Of a stretch of 64,000 nucleotides of DNA, positions 7,825 through 16,067 are shown in pieces. Each line of letters begins with the position of its first letter. Position 1 is the first letter of the stretch. The notes below the pieces were generated by a model. The model was not told the DNA's origin. It worked only from the letters and a program-made list of their open reading frames with translations, and made no database searches. The DNA is taken from assembly GCA_964470965.1 (NCBI GenBank), contig CAYYIS010000007.1:1-64000 (forward strand), read 5' to 3'. The stretch comes from CAYYIS01 sp964470965. Lineage in GTDB: Bacteria; JAAXHH01; JABIQT01. Both the position numbers and the translations under genes were made by a program.

Positions 7825-9486
7825 CTATTTTGCGATGTAAATCTTTGTATAATCGAAATGTCGGCCCACGTTTCCATCGGGGTGTTTCTTGTAGCCCTTG
7901 ACCCATGGTTTTCGCAGTTGCAGGCCTTGAGGATGGTAGACGAATGCGGCTGCGTAATCGGAAACGAGTGTGCGTTCCGCCTGTTTATACAGCTGGGTGC
8001 GACGTGCGGCGTCCGTGATTTGAATGGCCTGTTGAAGAAGATTGTCGAATGTCCCGTTCACCCAATCTTGTCTTCCCGCGCCTTTAGGCTGGGATCGCCA
8101 GGTCATATCAAGCATGTTGCGTGGATCGAGATAGTCAGCGCCGAAATTGATGAAACCGATATTCATCTGCCAACCGAACAGCGCATTCATATAGGCGGTA
8201 TCATCGGAAGAGCGGAGCTCGAGGTCCACACCCAGTGTCTCTTTGACCATACTCTGTATAGCCACGGCCACACGCCGAGTTGTGGGATCCGGCGCCCGGA
8301 GCCACAATTCCTGTTTAGGGAAACCGCGGCCCTTGGGGTAGCCGGCTTCTGCCATCAACTGTGCCGCTCGTTTAGGGTTGAACTGCTGGATCGGTTTGTA
8401 AGCCGGGCCGTCGTAGTCTTCGAATCCCGGGGGGAGCATGGAGTAGGCAGGTGTTGCGACGCCACGCAGTACGGCTTGGACGATGGCCTCCCGGTTAATG
8501 GAACGGGACAATGCTTCACGCACCCGGATGTCATCGAATGGCGGTACCTGCGTCCGAAAAAACAGGTACCAGGTGGCCGGATTAGACATCTGCACCAGTT
8601 CTTTGCTCAAAACCGGATCGTTCCGGATGCGATCCACTTCACTCAAGTCGACATTTTCGATGTCGACCTCGTTGGTTTCATAAGGCAGAATATTGGCGGC
8701 GGCCTGGTCACGGAACGGATGGATCACCTGCTCCAGGTAAGGCTGGTTCGGGCCGTTGTAGTTGGGGTCCGGTACAAACGTCATGTGACTGCCACGAACC
8801 CATTCTTTGATCTTGAACCCTGAATTGGTCACTATATTACCACCGTCGGTCCACTTGCGTCCGTGTTTTTCGACCGCCCATTTCGGTACCGGAAACGCAT
8901 CGCCGAACGAGACTACGTGGGGGAGATATGGCGCGGGATGTTCCGTCTCGATCACAAGCGTCAGGTCATCTATTGCCTTGATTCCGAGAGAGGTCAGGTC
9001 CTGGTTTTTTCCATGATTAATGTCCCTCGCGTTCTTGATGTCATAGTAGAAAAACGCGTAGATATTGGCTGAGGCAGGGTCCACCATCCTGCGGTACGCG
9101 TATACAAAATCGTGGGCGGTAACTGGTCGGCCGTCACTCCAACGCGCGTCCTTACGCATGTAAAATTCCCACCGGGTCGCGCTCTCGTTAGTCTCCCAAC
9201 GCTCTGCGGCCCCCGCTACGGGGATCATATCTTCATCTCTTGTGAGGATGGGCTCGAACGGCAGGATGGTGCCCCGGGTATCGTAGGGAAAGATGCTGGA
9301 GTCGAGGCTGATCGGTTCGGGCGACATGTGACGGATGATCTGTTTAGCCAGGGGCGCAGCATCCGGGGGGAGCATCTTTCCTACGGAGTTGACAATTCGT
9401 TCCGCCTGGGGGTAGACGATGGCCGGGAGGGATACGATTCCCAACAAGAATATATATAATGCTTTGTTGTTTGAGCATGTTTTCAT
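7825..9486 (-). CDS. Oligopeptide ABC transporter substrate-binding protein (OppA/SBP_bac_5 family)
   Basis: A 553-residue periplasmic solute-binding protein of family 5, which binds peptides, nickel or oligosaccharides for ABC import. The start at 9486 gives a signal peptide (residues 1-27, ending VYPQA). Family features are PVTAHDFVYAYRRMVDPASA, RWSDGRPVTAHD, GSGF-like TNSGFKIKEWVRGSHM, RVREALSRSINREAIV and the C-terminal LRKPWVKGYKKHP. No permease or ATPase gene is adjacent, so it is an orphan receptor that must use distant components or sense peptides. The upstream region holds a 16-bp palindrome and a 12-bp inverted repeat. Confidence 0.92.
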   Translation of the reverse strand: MKTCSNNKALYIFLLGIVSLPAIVYPQAERIVNSVGKMLPPDAAPLAKQIIRHMSPEPISLDSSIFPYDTRGTILPFEPILTRDEDMIPVAGAAERWETNESATRWEFYMRKDARWSDGRPVTAHDFVYAYRRMVDPASANIYAFFYYDIKNARDINHGKNQDLTSLGIKAIDDLTLVIETEHPAPYLPHVVSFGDAFPVPKWAVEKHGRKWTDGGNIVTNSGFKIKEWVRGSHMTFVPDPNYNGPNQPYLEQVIHPFRDQAAANILPYETNEVDIENVDLSEVDRIRNDPVLSKELVQMSNPATWYLFFRTQVPPFDDIRVREALSRSINREAIVQAVLRGVATPAYSMLPPGFEDYDGPAYKPIQQFNPKRAAQLMAEAGYPKGRGFPKQELWLRAPDPTTRRVAVAIQSMVKETLGVDLELRSSDDTAYMNALFGWQMNIGFINFGADYLDPRNMLDMTWRSQPKGAGRQDWVNGTFDNLLQQAIQITDAARRTQLYKQAERTLVSDYAAAFVYHPQGLQLRKPWVKGYKKHPDGNVGRHFDYTKIYIAK

Positions 9487-9988
9487 GGTGGGCCTTTCTG
9501 GGGATCCTTTAGAAGAAAGTATCCAATTAGTGGTGTCTATCCAAGGTGTTTGGGCAGAGGATCCTGATATGTCGGAGTGATCTCTGGCCACCCTTACCTG
9601 CTGTGCAATGCGAGCGGGGCGACTGTATTGGGTGCATCCGGCGGAATATCTACACCCTGTAACCGACAGAAAGGTTTGAGGCCGGTCTATCGTAGGGTAA
9701 AATGGAGAAAAAAAATCGGCAGGTCAATGGTAATTACCATTTAGCGTAAACTGTCATACTCTACACGTTTCTGTCGGTTTGAAGCCATCAACCACTGTAT
9801 CGGCGAGATGGGCCGGACATCAGAAAAATGCAAGATATTGTTCTCCGCTAAGGAGGCGTTTCGAAGGAATTCAATAGCGGTGGGGATAGTCAGTAGGCAA
9901 TGCCGTATTCTAAGACGTGCGATCCCTTTGTTTTTTTAAGGAACGGTACCTTTATATAATTGGAATCAGGAAAATACGCTTTGGGCAA
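9487..9988. other. Intergenic region with inverted repeats upstream of the oppA-like gene
   Basis: About 500 nt without a gene. It holds the perfect palindrome AATGGTAATTACCATT (9726-9741) and a separated inverted repeat, AACCGACAGAAA (9661-9672) with TTTCTGTCGGTT (9768-9779). Only short uninteresting frames are otherwise seen. Confidence 0.6.
9726..9741. promoter_or_regulatory. 16-bp perfect palindrome, candidate operator
   Basis: AATGGTAATTACCATT is self-complementary over all 16 bases. It overlaps a minus-strand TTGACC (9722-9727) that could serve as the -35 box of the oppA-like gene, although no good -10 is visible. It sits between the arms of a 12-bp inverted repeat, as expected for a dimeric repressor site. 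Confidence 0.45.
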
Positions 9989-11323
9989 TTAGACCGTCAG
10001 TTCCGTCTCTTTTACCGGTTCAGAACGTCCTCTCGTCTCATTGCCAAACTCAATTCCTCGCCAGACAACGAGCGTTTCCAGTATAAACCCGCACAGCAGG
10101 GCGGCAACACCCCTTGTAGCGCCTGGCAGATCTTCCGGCAGGAGTAGCAGCATTACTAGGATCGCCAGTACCCGGGCCGGTCCGCTCGGAGCCAGTGCCT
10201 TTGTTCTGTGCTGGATCAGGCCAATACCGTGCAGGTAGGCCCGGATCGAAACGGTAAGCGGGAAGAACGAGAACAGTATCAGAGGAGTGGCGCAGATCAG
10301 GGCCAGGTCCGGCGGGACGCCAATCAGAGTTTCCAGTAGGAACCCGCGCAGGGGCGTCCAGAACATCACCACCATGGTAGTAAACGATACCAGGCCGCAG
10401 GCCGCAGCGAAACGGCGGATGTAACGGAGGCTGTTTTCGCGATTTTGAAACGCGGCCGGAAGGTTACGGATTTCGTTGAGCCATCCGTATGGAAGATGCG
10501 CCAGGGCATACACCACCGTAAGTGCCGCCAGCGCCTCGGTGCCGTCCGGCCCCCTGGAGACGAACAGATTGACCAGCGGCCGGCTGGCTCCCTGCACCAT
10601 CATGATGACCGCCAACGGCCAGAAGAATCCGATCACATAGGCCAACGTGAGTGGGCTCCGGGAGACATCGGAGCATTTTGCGGCTTCCTGCAGAAAAAGA
10701 AATTTGTTCCTATGAAATCCAATAAAGTTGATGCCCAATTCAGTAAGCAGACCGAGGTAAGTAACCAGCACTGGAAGGAGGATAGGCTCTTTCTGGATGA
10801 ACCCGACCGGAAGCAGCACGAACACCGATGCGATGCTCATGCCGATGCCGGCTATGGACGCATAGCTGACGATATCGGTCCGGCGTATGCGAATCAGCAG
10901 GCCGGAGACCAGGCGGTACTGGGCGTCGATAATCGGGTACGGGATCAGCCAGAAAATAGCCTGAAGTACCATGCTGCTCATGCCGCTCTCAACAGCGTGC
11001 AGATCTTCTATAAGCCAGGTGCCAGCCGGTGTAAACGCCAATACCGCCAGGACACCGGACAGCACCGTGCTGAATCCGAGGACAAACTGCCGCACCTTCC
11101 GCAGCGCCTGACGGCTGTCCGCCAGTACCAGCCCCAGCTGCCGAGTCTGAGACTGGGCACTGGAAAGCACCATGGCGATGCCCCATGCCAGTCCGTAGCT
11201 CGCCAGTGTCTCCACGGCGGACGGCATACGGGCCATACCGCCGTTCAGAAACTGCTTGCCGAGCTCATATGCCACCATGGCAAGGACCAGCGGCAGAAGA
11301 AAGCGTGTCAGTTGGAAATACAT
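9989..11323 (-). CDS. Bacterial ANKH-like (progressive ankylosis protein family) membrane transporter
   Basis: A 444-residue protein with about 12 hydrophobic segments in the MATE/MOP transporter superfamily. It matches the animal progressive ankylosis protein ANKH, as I recall that sequence, at several diagnostic points: N-terminal RFLLPL..A..LG.Q.LN.G; LASYGLA; FFWPLAVIMMVQ.ASRPLVNLFVSR; HLPYGWLNEIR...AF; VMFWTP; ALAPS..R near the C-terminus; then GATRGVAALLCGF. Animal ANKH exports ATP, citrate or pyrophosphate. The gene is last in a minus-strand operon after a GH4 glycosidase and two hypothetical genes, 42 nt after the preceding one. Bacterial substrate unknown; an export role for a polyanion is inference. 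Confidence 0.85.
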   Translation of the reverse strand: MYFQLTRFLLPLVLAMVAYELGKQFLNGGMARMPSAVETLASYGLAWGIAMVLSSAQSQTRQLGLVLADSRQALRKVRQFVLGFSTVLSGVLAVLAFTPAGTWLIEDLHAVESGMSSMVLQAIFWLIPYPIIDAQYRLVSGLLIRIRRTDIVSYASIAGIGMSIASVFVLLPVGFIQKEPILLPVLVTYLGLLTELGINFIGFHRNKFLFLQEAAKCSDVSRSPLTLAYVIGFFWPLAVIMMVQGASRPLVNLFVSRGPDGTEALAALTVVYALAHLPYGWLNEIRNLPAAFQNRENSLRYIRRFAAACGLVSFTTMVVMFWTPLRGFLLETLIGVPPDLALICATPLILFSFFPLTVSIRAYLHGIGLIQHRTKALAPSGPARVLAILVMLLLLPEDLPGATRGVAALLCGFILETLVVWRGIEFGNETRGRSEPVKETELTV

Positions 11324-11365
11324 GTGTCGTAGGTAAAGAACTGCAGTTAAAGATGAGGTAAAATA

Positions 11366-11701
11366 CTACCCCTTCAAATTAAGATACAACACTACCTTCA
11401 TTCCTTTATTCTCTTCCAGGCTGCCCGCAAGCCGCAGCCACCCCCCGAAATGGGACAGTTTTACAAACGCCACATCCCCATGCGGATGGATGACAAGGGC
11501 ATTCCCTTCGTCACACCAGTGTATCCCATCCGGAGATATCTGCACCCGCAGCGTCACTGGCAGGTCTATATTCCGCCGCTCCATCACGCGCACAAAGGCG
11601 ATAGCCTCGACGGCCCAGGCCGCTTCGTATGGCTCTGTGGCCCAGTCTCCTTCCCACCAGACGTTGCGTTCGATGACGGCCGTGTGGCACTGTCTCAGCA
11701 T
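11366..11701 (-). CDS. Hypothetical protein, beta-rich
   Basis: A 111-residue cytoplasmic-looking protein with no signal peptide. The ATG overlaps the stop of the upstream 280-residue gene (ATGA), so the two are coupled. The sequence (VTLRVQISPDGIHWCDEGNALVIH followed by GGWLRLAGSLEEN) reads like a small beta-sandwich resembling discoidin or exo-sialidase-type carbohydrate-associated domains, but I cannot name a family. It lies between the 280-residue protein and the ANKH-like transporter in the GH4 operon. Confidence 0.7.
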   Translation of the reverse strand: MLRQCHTAVIERNVWWEGDWATEPYEAAWAVEAIAFVRVMERRNIDLPVTLRVQISPDGIHWCDEGNALVIHPHGDVAFVKLSHFGGWLRLAGSLEENKGMKVVLYLNLKG

Positions 11702-12543
11702 CAGAAATCTCCTGAGAGGAGGACAGAATCCACGTATAGGAAGGTGCGCCGGTCACTGCCGGCTTCGGCCCAAAAGGCGGTGTTGAGCATGCACCAGAGG
11801 TTGGGCATGGCGGGCATGCCCAACGGGGCGATGGCGGAGACGTCGATAACGTGGTCGTTACATTTGAGTTCGGTGAACGCCATATTCTCCAGGTCGAATC
11901 CCACGCAGAGATAGTGCCAGTTCTGTTTGGTGGCAATTTCGTTGTAGCACAGCTTCTGCTTGCCGTCCGGTACGTCTTCCCAGCCATCGGGAGACAGGTG
12001 AAAGTGAGAGACTGTCTCGCCGGTGCCGCCGATGTTCCTGATAGGCACCCGTTCCTGTTTGAATTGCCACTTGTTACGGAGCAGCCCGTCCTGAGCGTTC
12101 AGGTACCGTAGGTGTGGCATGATTCGTTGTTCTTCGTTCTGGAGATCAAACAGGACACCTATACTGCCAGCATCCGTGTCTGATAGTCTCAGTCGCTCGG
12201 CCTCGGGCTTGAACGTGAAATACGCTTCGAGCCGTAGCGGTCCCTTATGCCGGTACGTGATCCGCTTGATGCCGACCGATAGCGAGCCGGTCGTTGGACG
12301 TGTCGCCAGTTTCATGGCATAAGCACCTGAAAACGCCCCAGCCGAACCGGTGTCCCAGAATGAGGCGTTGCTGAGCATGGGCGGGCGGAGATCCTGAAAC
12401 CCCGGCAGGACGCTGTCCAGCGAGTCCTCATAGTTGCCAATAAGTGCAGTCCATCCCTGGAGTCCCATATTGAAGTCATCGTAATAGATGATCCGGGAGA
12501 GCGGGTCAAATTTGCTGAGGTCGGGGGTTAGGGGATGGGCCAT
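11701..12543 (-). CDS. Hypothetical protein, possible carbohydrate-related jelly-roll (DUF6772-like)
   Basis: A 280-residue protein without a signal peptide. It begins MAHPLTPDLSKFDPLSRIIYYDDFN and contains GLQGWTALIGNYE, LRLEAYFTFKPEAE and W-rich strands (NWHYLCVGFDLENM), a pattern of concanavalin-like beta-sandwich proteins that often sit next to glycosidases. I recall such proteins as a DUF (possibly DUF6772) in Poribacteria/Latescibacteria-like genomes but am unsure of the number. It begins 6 nt after the GH4 gene and overlaps the next gene by 1 codon. Function unknown. Confidence 0.72.
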   Translation of the reverse strand: MAHPLTPDLSKFDPLSRIIYYDDFNMGLQGWTALIGNYEDSLDSVLPGFQDLRPPMLSNASFWDTGSAGAFSGAYAMKLATRPTTGSLSVGIKRITYRHKGPLRLEAYFTFKPEAERLRLSDTDAGSIGVLFDLQNEEQRIMPHLRYLNAQDGLLRNKWQFKQERVPIRNIGGTGETVSHFHLSPDGWEDVPDGKQKLCYNEIATKQNWHYLCVGFDLENMAFTELKCNDHVIDVSAIAPLGMPAMPNLWCMLNTAFWAEAGSDRRTFLYVDSVLLSGDF

Positions 12544-12549
12544 TGGTGT

Positions 12550-13884
12550 TCAGCCAAAGTAATCCTGCATCTCGTGCGCCTCGATCAGGTCGTCACACAG
12601 ACTGCGGATTTCGTCCAGGGTTAGTTCCGATGCAGTGTGCGGGTCCATCATGGCGGCATGATAGATTGCCTCGCGGCTGCGGGTGAACACCGCTTCCAGG
12701 GACAGAAGGTGTACGTTGATGTTGGTGCGGTTCATAGCGGCGCACTGCTCCGGAAGGTCGCCCACGTAGGTGCCCTGGACACCGTTGCGGTCTACCAGGC
12801 AGGCCACTTCTACCACCGCCTTTTCGGGGAGGTTGGTGATAAGCCCGTCGTTCAGCACGTTGCCACCGATGCGGAACGGGACGTCCGTTTCGATGGCCTC
12901 CATGATGTAGGAACCGTATTCGTGGGTGCGCTCGTGAGTCAACCTGGTGTTGTGGACGATATTCTGACTCTGTTGCTCCCAGCGGGCGATCTGGTTTTCA
13001 CAGCGGCGCGGATACTCATCGAGAGGGATATTGAACACGTCGATCAGCTCGGGATTGCGGCTTGTGATCCAGTATGGCATGTACTCGGCGCTGTGTTCCG
13101 ACGACTCGGTCACGTAATACCCGAAATGACGCATGATCTCGAACCGGACCATATCGCCGTGCTTTTCGCCGTCCGGCTTTCTCGCCGCCTGATTGATGGC
13201 TTGAGCCCGCCGCTTGATCTCCGGATACAGGTCTCTGCCGCCGTCGGTAATCTCCAGCAGCCAGGCCTGGTGGTTAATTCCGGCGATTTTCCATTGGAGA
13301 TCACCGATGTCGCTCCCCATGTCGAGATGCCTGAGCAAGTGATCTGCGCACACCTGTACCGAATGGCACAGGCCCACCGACCGGATATTGGAGCCGTGGA
13401 GTACTGCCCCTGTGATAGTACACATGGGGTTGCTGTAGTTAAGGAGCCAGGCCCCGGGGCACACCTTTTCCATATCATCGGCGAAGTCCATTACCACCGG
13501 CGCGGTGCGCAGTGTCCGGAAGATTCCGCCGATGCCGAGGGTGTCCCCGATGGTCTGCCGGAGGCCATACTTCTTAGGAATTTCGAAATCTATGACAGTA
13601 CTAGGCCGGTAGCCGCCCACCTGGATAGCGTTGACCACATACTTCGCGTCCTTGAGTGCATCCTGCCTTTGCGCTTCGCCCAGATGGGCTGTGATTGTGG
13701 CCCTGCTGTCGTTGACGCTTCGGTTCAGGTTCTCTAGCATCAATTTCGACTCGCTGAGCCGGTTGCTGTCGATATCATAAAGCGCGATATGGGTGTCCCA
13801 AAGGGATGGTGTGCACATGGCATCCCCCAGGATATTCTTGGCGAACACGGTGCTGCCGGCACCCATGAATGTAATTTTGAGCAT
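12550..13884 (-). CDS. Glycoside hydrolase family 4 (alpha-galactosidase/alpha-glucosidase type)
   Basis: A 444-residue GH4 enzyme, an NAD- and Mn-dependent glycosidase that works by oxidation and elimination. The start at 13884 follows an AAAGGA site and gives the N-terminal dinucleotide motif (FMGAGSTVFAKNILGD). The family motifs NYSNPM, SVGLCHSVQ (Cys metal ligand) and AGINHQAWLLE (His metal ligand) are all present. It resembles MelA-like alpha-galactosidases more than 6-phospho-glycosidases, but the exact sugar is not certain. It heads a minus-strand operon with two hypothetical genes and the ANKH-like transporter, and shares a palindromic promoter region with the divergent SGNH gene. Confidence 0.92.
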   Translation of the reverse strand: MLKITFMGAGSTVFAKNILGDAMCTPSLWDTHIALYDIDSNRLSESKLMLENLNRSVNDSRATITAHLGEAQRQDALKDAKYVVNAIQVGGYRPSTVIDFEIPKKYGLRQTIGDTLGIGGIFRTLRTAPVVMDFADDMEKVCPGAWLLNYSNPMCTITGAVLHGSNIRSVGLCHSVQVCADHLLRHLDMGSDIGDLQWKIAGINHQAWLLEITDGGRDLYPEIKRRAQAINQAARKPDGEKHGDMVRFEIMRHFGYYVTESSEHSAEYMPYWITSRNPELIDVFNIPLDEYPRRCENQIARWEQQSQNIVHNTRLTHERTHEYGSYIMEAIETDVPFRIGGNVLNDGLITNLPEKAVVEVACLVDRNGVQGTYVGDLPEQCAAMNRTNINVHLLSLEAVFTRSREAIYHAAMMDPHTASELTLDEIRSLCDDLIEAHEMQDYFG

Positions 13885-13949
13885 TTCTTGTCCTTTAGTG
13901 ATGTCCGCAAGGGTAAAATGATTGCATATTGTGTCCCGGAAAGAAGGCA

Positions 13950-13981
13950 AAGTCAAGCGATATTACGGCATCGCTTGACTT
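13950..13981. promoter_or_regulatory. Perfect 12-bp inverted repeat in the GH4/SGNH divergent region
   Basis: AAGTCAAGCGAT (13950-13961) and ATCGCTTGACTT (13970-13981) are exact reverse complements with an 8-nt spacer. Each arm contains TTGACT, one on each strand. The right arm supplies the -35 box of a plus-strand promoter; the left arm could supply the minus-strand -35, although its -10 is weak. This is the expected shape of a shared operator for two divergent transcripts. Confidence 0.6.
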
Positions 13982-14003
13982 CTCACCGGTCGGCGCATAT
14001 CAT
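13975..14003 (+). promoter_or_regulatory. Sigma70-type promoter for the SGNH gene
   Basis: TTGACT (13975-13980) and TATCAT (13998-14003) are separated by 17 nt. The -35 box lies inside the right arm of the 12-bp inverted repeat, so a protein bound there would block it. The leader to the ATG at 14080 is about 70 nt. Confidence 0.58.
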
Positions 14004-14079
14004 ACGAAATATTAGCGAATGGGACAGTCAAGATTGACTTTCTGATTAGCGACCGATAGGTGTCAGGAGCTTTTTTATC

Positions 14080-15123
14080 ATGGCAAAGAACTTGATCCTT
14101 CTTGTAGCTGCCACCTCCGTTTTGTTCCTGACTGGTGAAATCACCATTCGCTACTTGGTCAAAGCCGAACCATTCGAAACTAACCCATATATACCAAGTT
14201 ACATGACCGAGCGTGACAGATCGCTACGATGGCGGTTTCCGTCAGGCGGGGGGAGAAACAGTCTGGGCCTTAGGAACAGGGAAGTCGAATCTAAAGGAGA
14301 AGGAACCTTCAGGATCCTTTTTCTAGGTGACTCGCTGTTCTGGGACTCAGTAACTAGTACCGGTAGACTTTACACCGATGTTCTCGAACGTGCATTGAAT
14401 ATCCGTTTCTCGGATACTCTTAACACTATCGAAGTTATCAATGCTGGTATTCCCGGTTACACCACGTTTCAGGAACTCGAATTCCTCAAAATCTATGGCA
14501 TGGACATGAAGCCCGATTTGGTTATTCTCGGTTTCGTTTTTAACGATCTCTTTTACAAATATCTACAAAAACCGTCTAAGCGGAGGCTGAGGCTGTTGGA
14601 TAATGAACCGGATTCACACTTATTTTACTTTGACACAAGAGTGTTTCCTGGGAACCTGTTCGCACGAAGCCACCTGATGCACGAATTGGTGAGACGAAGT
14701 GAGACGTTCTGGAAAATGATTTGGCAGCGCCCCGTGTTTCCTTTTGATGGAAGGGCCGATTTTTTTCTGGCATGGCAAAATTATGGATACTATCACGTTG
14801 AGAGACTTATCTATGAAATGCAAACGATGCTGTCTGAAAGGTCGGTTCCTCTTGCGATGGTGGTATTTCCAATCCGGGACCAAGTAGACGATCGTTATAG
14901 GAAACTCGATGAAGCATACGTCCTGTATCCACAGGAAAAAATTAGTCAAATCTGCGATGACTACGGAATTCCGATGTTCGACCTGACAAATTCTATCTAC
15001 AAGAACGGTGGACGCACACTGTTCAAGGATTACCTTCACCTGAACGCTAAAGGTAACGATTTAGTTGCCGTTGAACTCGAAATGTATCTGGCGGAAATCT
15101 TGAAATCTGACACGGGAGGATAA
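14080..15123 (+). CDS. SGNH/GDSL-type hydrolase, membrane-anchored
   Basis: A 347-residue SGNH-superfamily hydrolase or acyl-transferase that probably acts on esters of surface polysaccharides. An uncleaved N-terminal membrane segment or signal (residues 1-20) precedes the blocks: GDSL Ser in RILFLGDSLFWD, Gly in NAGIPGYTT, Asn in VFNDLF, and the Asp/His pair in KDYLHLNAKG. The ATG follows AGGAG. Its codon use is lower in GC than its neighbours, with many AT-rich codons, a possible sign of transfer. It is divergent from the GH4 gene. Confidence 0.85.
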   Translation: MAKNLILLVAATSVLFLTGEITIRYLVKAEPFETNPYIPSYMTERDRSLRWRFPSGGGRNSLGLRNREVESKGEGTFRILFLGDSLFWDSVTSTGRLYTDVLERALNIRFSDTLNTIEVINAGIPGYTTFQELEFLKIYGMDMKPDLVILGFVFNDLFYKYLQKPSKRRLRLLDNEPDSHLFYFDTRVFPGNLFARSHLMHELVRRSETFWKMIWQRPVFPFDGRADFFLAWQNYGYYHVERLIYEMQTMLSERSVPLAMVVFPIRDQVDDRYRKLDEAYVLYPQEKISQICDDYGIPMFDLTNSIYKNGGRTLFKDYLHLNAKGNDLVAVELEMYLAEILKSDTGG

Positions 15124-15191
15124 AGACGCGAATAACAGGTGGATCTGTTCCCTAACTGGTTATCCTCTCTACCTCTCTATCGGAGCATGTG

Positions 15192-16067
15192 ATGAACAAC
15201 TGGAATGATCAGTGGCTGGTGGGGACCTACGGGTTGTCCTACAGTGAAGACGGCGTTTCCTGGACGGTTCTGGGTAGCCATGATTTCAACCTTACCGGTA
15301 TTGTCCGGGAATCGGCCCGTACAATCGTCAGCGCAGGGATCGGGAGTGGTCTCTGGGAGTGGCCGGACGGTGCAGACCGATGGAAGCAACTGCACGACGA
15401 GACGCTGACCGAGGTATTAGCCATCGCCTCTATTCCGGGCGATCCAGGCATACTCTCAGGCTCCCCATATGGCATCGCCACTGCTCAGCGGGACGAGGTC
15501 GGCGCGGCACGGTGGACGCACCATTCGGATGCGCTGCGCGTGAATGAACGGTACACAAATGCCCTGCTGGTAGACCCATACGAATCCGACTGTTGGCTGG
15601 TGGGTACGGAAGGCGGCGTACTGATCGCTACCGACGGCGGATGCATGTGGGAACGGACGAACATTTCCAGCACACCCGTGCGGGCACTGATGTATGCTGA
15701 TGACATTTACTGGGCCGGTACCGACGGCAACGGCATCTGGCGCAGCAAGGACGGCCAGCGGTGGGACCGCGCCGGGACCAATGAGGAAGACGCGGCCATC
15801 TACGACCTGGCAGTATCCGACGGCCGTATCATCGCAGCCGCCGGCCACGGCATCTTGGTGGGTGACGGCGCTGGGCGGTGGCGGCGCACCGGTCCCCGGA
15901 TGCTCGCCTCCGCTGTAGGCACGCATCCAAGCGACACCGGGCACTGGCTGGCCGGCTCGGCGCCGGGGGGTCTCTGGAGAACGGACGACGACGGTGTCAC
16001 GTGGCGACAGGTCGAAGGCTTTAAAGGCGTGTTGTCCATACTGGCGCCGGGAGGAACACAGGCATGA
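15192..16067 (+). CDS. BNR/WD-like beta-propeller protein
   Basis: A 291-residue protein made of six to seven repeats of the BNR/Asp-box type, such as GLSYSEDGVSWTV, GVLIATDGGCMWER, GIWRSKDGQRWDR and GLWRTDDDGVTWRQ. These Ser/Thr-x-Asp-x-Gly-x-Thr-Trp boxes define sialidase-like or photosystem stability-factor-like propellers. There is no signal peptide, so it seems cytoplasmic unless another export route exists. A GTG lies one codon upstream; the ATG fits the CGGAG site. The last codons overlap the start of the lyase-like gene (ATGA), so the two proteins are probably co-translated. Confidence 0.82.
   Translation: MNNWNDQWLVGTYGLSYSEDGVSWTVLGSHDFNLTGIVRESARTIVSAGIGSGLWEWPDGADRWKQLHDETLTEVLAIASIPGDPGILSGSPYGIATAQRDEVGAARWTHHSDALRVNERYTNALLVDPYESDCWLVGTEGGVLIATDGGCMWERTNISSTPVRALMYADDIYWAGTDGNGIWRSKDGQRWDRAGTNEEDAAIYDLAVSDGRIIAAAGHGILVGDGAGRWRRTGPRMLASAVGTHPSDTGHWLAGSAPGGLWRTDDDGVTWRQVEGFKGVLSILAPGGTQA

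Noticed and set aside
7858..8823. Plus-strand frame of 321 codons antisense to the oppA-like gene
   Set aside because: Shadow of a recognised solute-binding protein.
10445..11332. Plus-strand frame of 295 codons antisense to the ANKH-like gene
   Set aside because: Rich in His/Gln/Arg as a mirror of membrane codons; no start signals and no family.
12637..13737. Plus-strand open frame of 366 codons antisense to the GH4 gene
   Set aside because: It is the mirror of a gene with clear family motifs; composition is low-complexity-free but His/Val-rich as expected for an antisense frame, and it has no ribosome-binding site.
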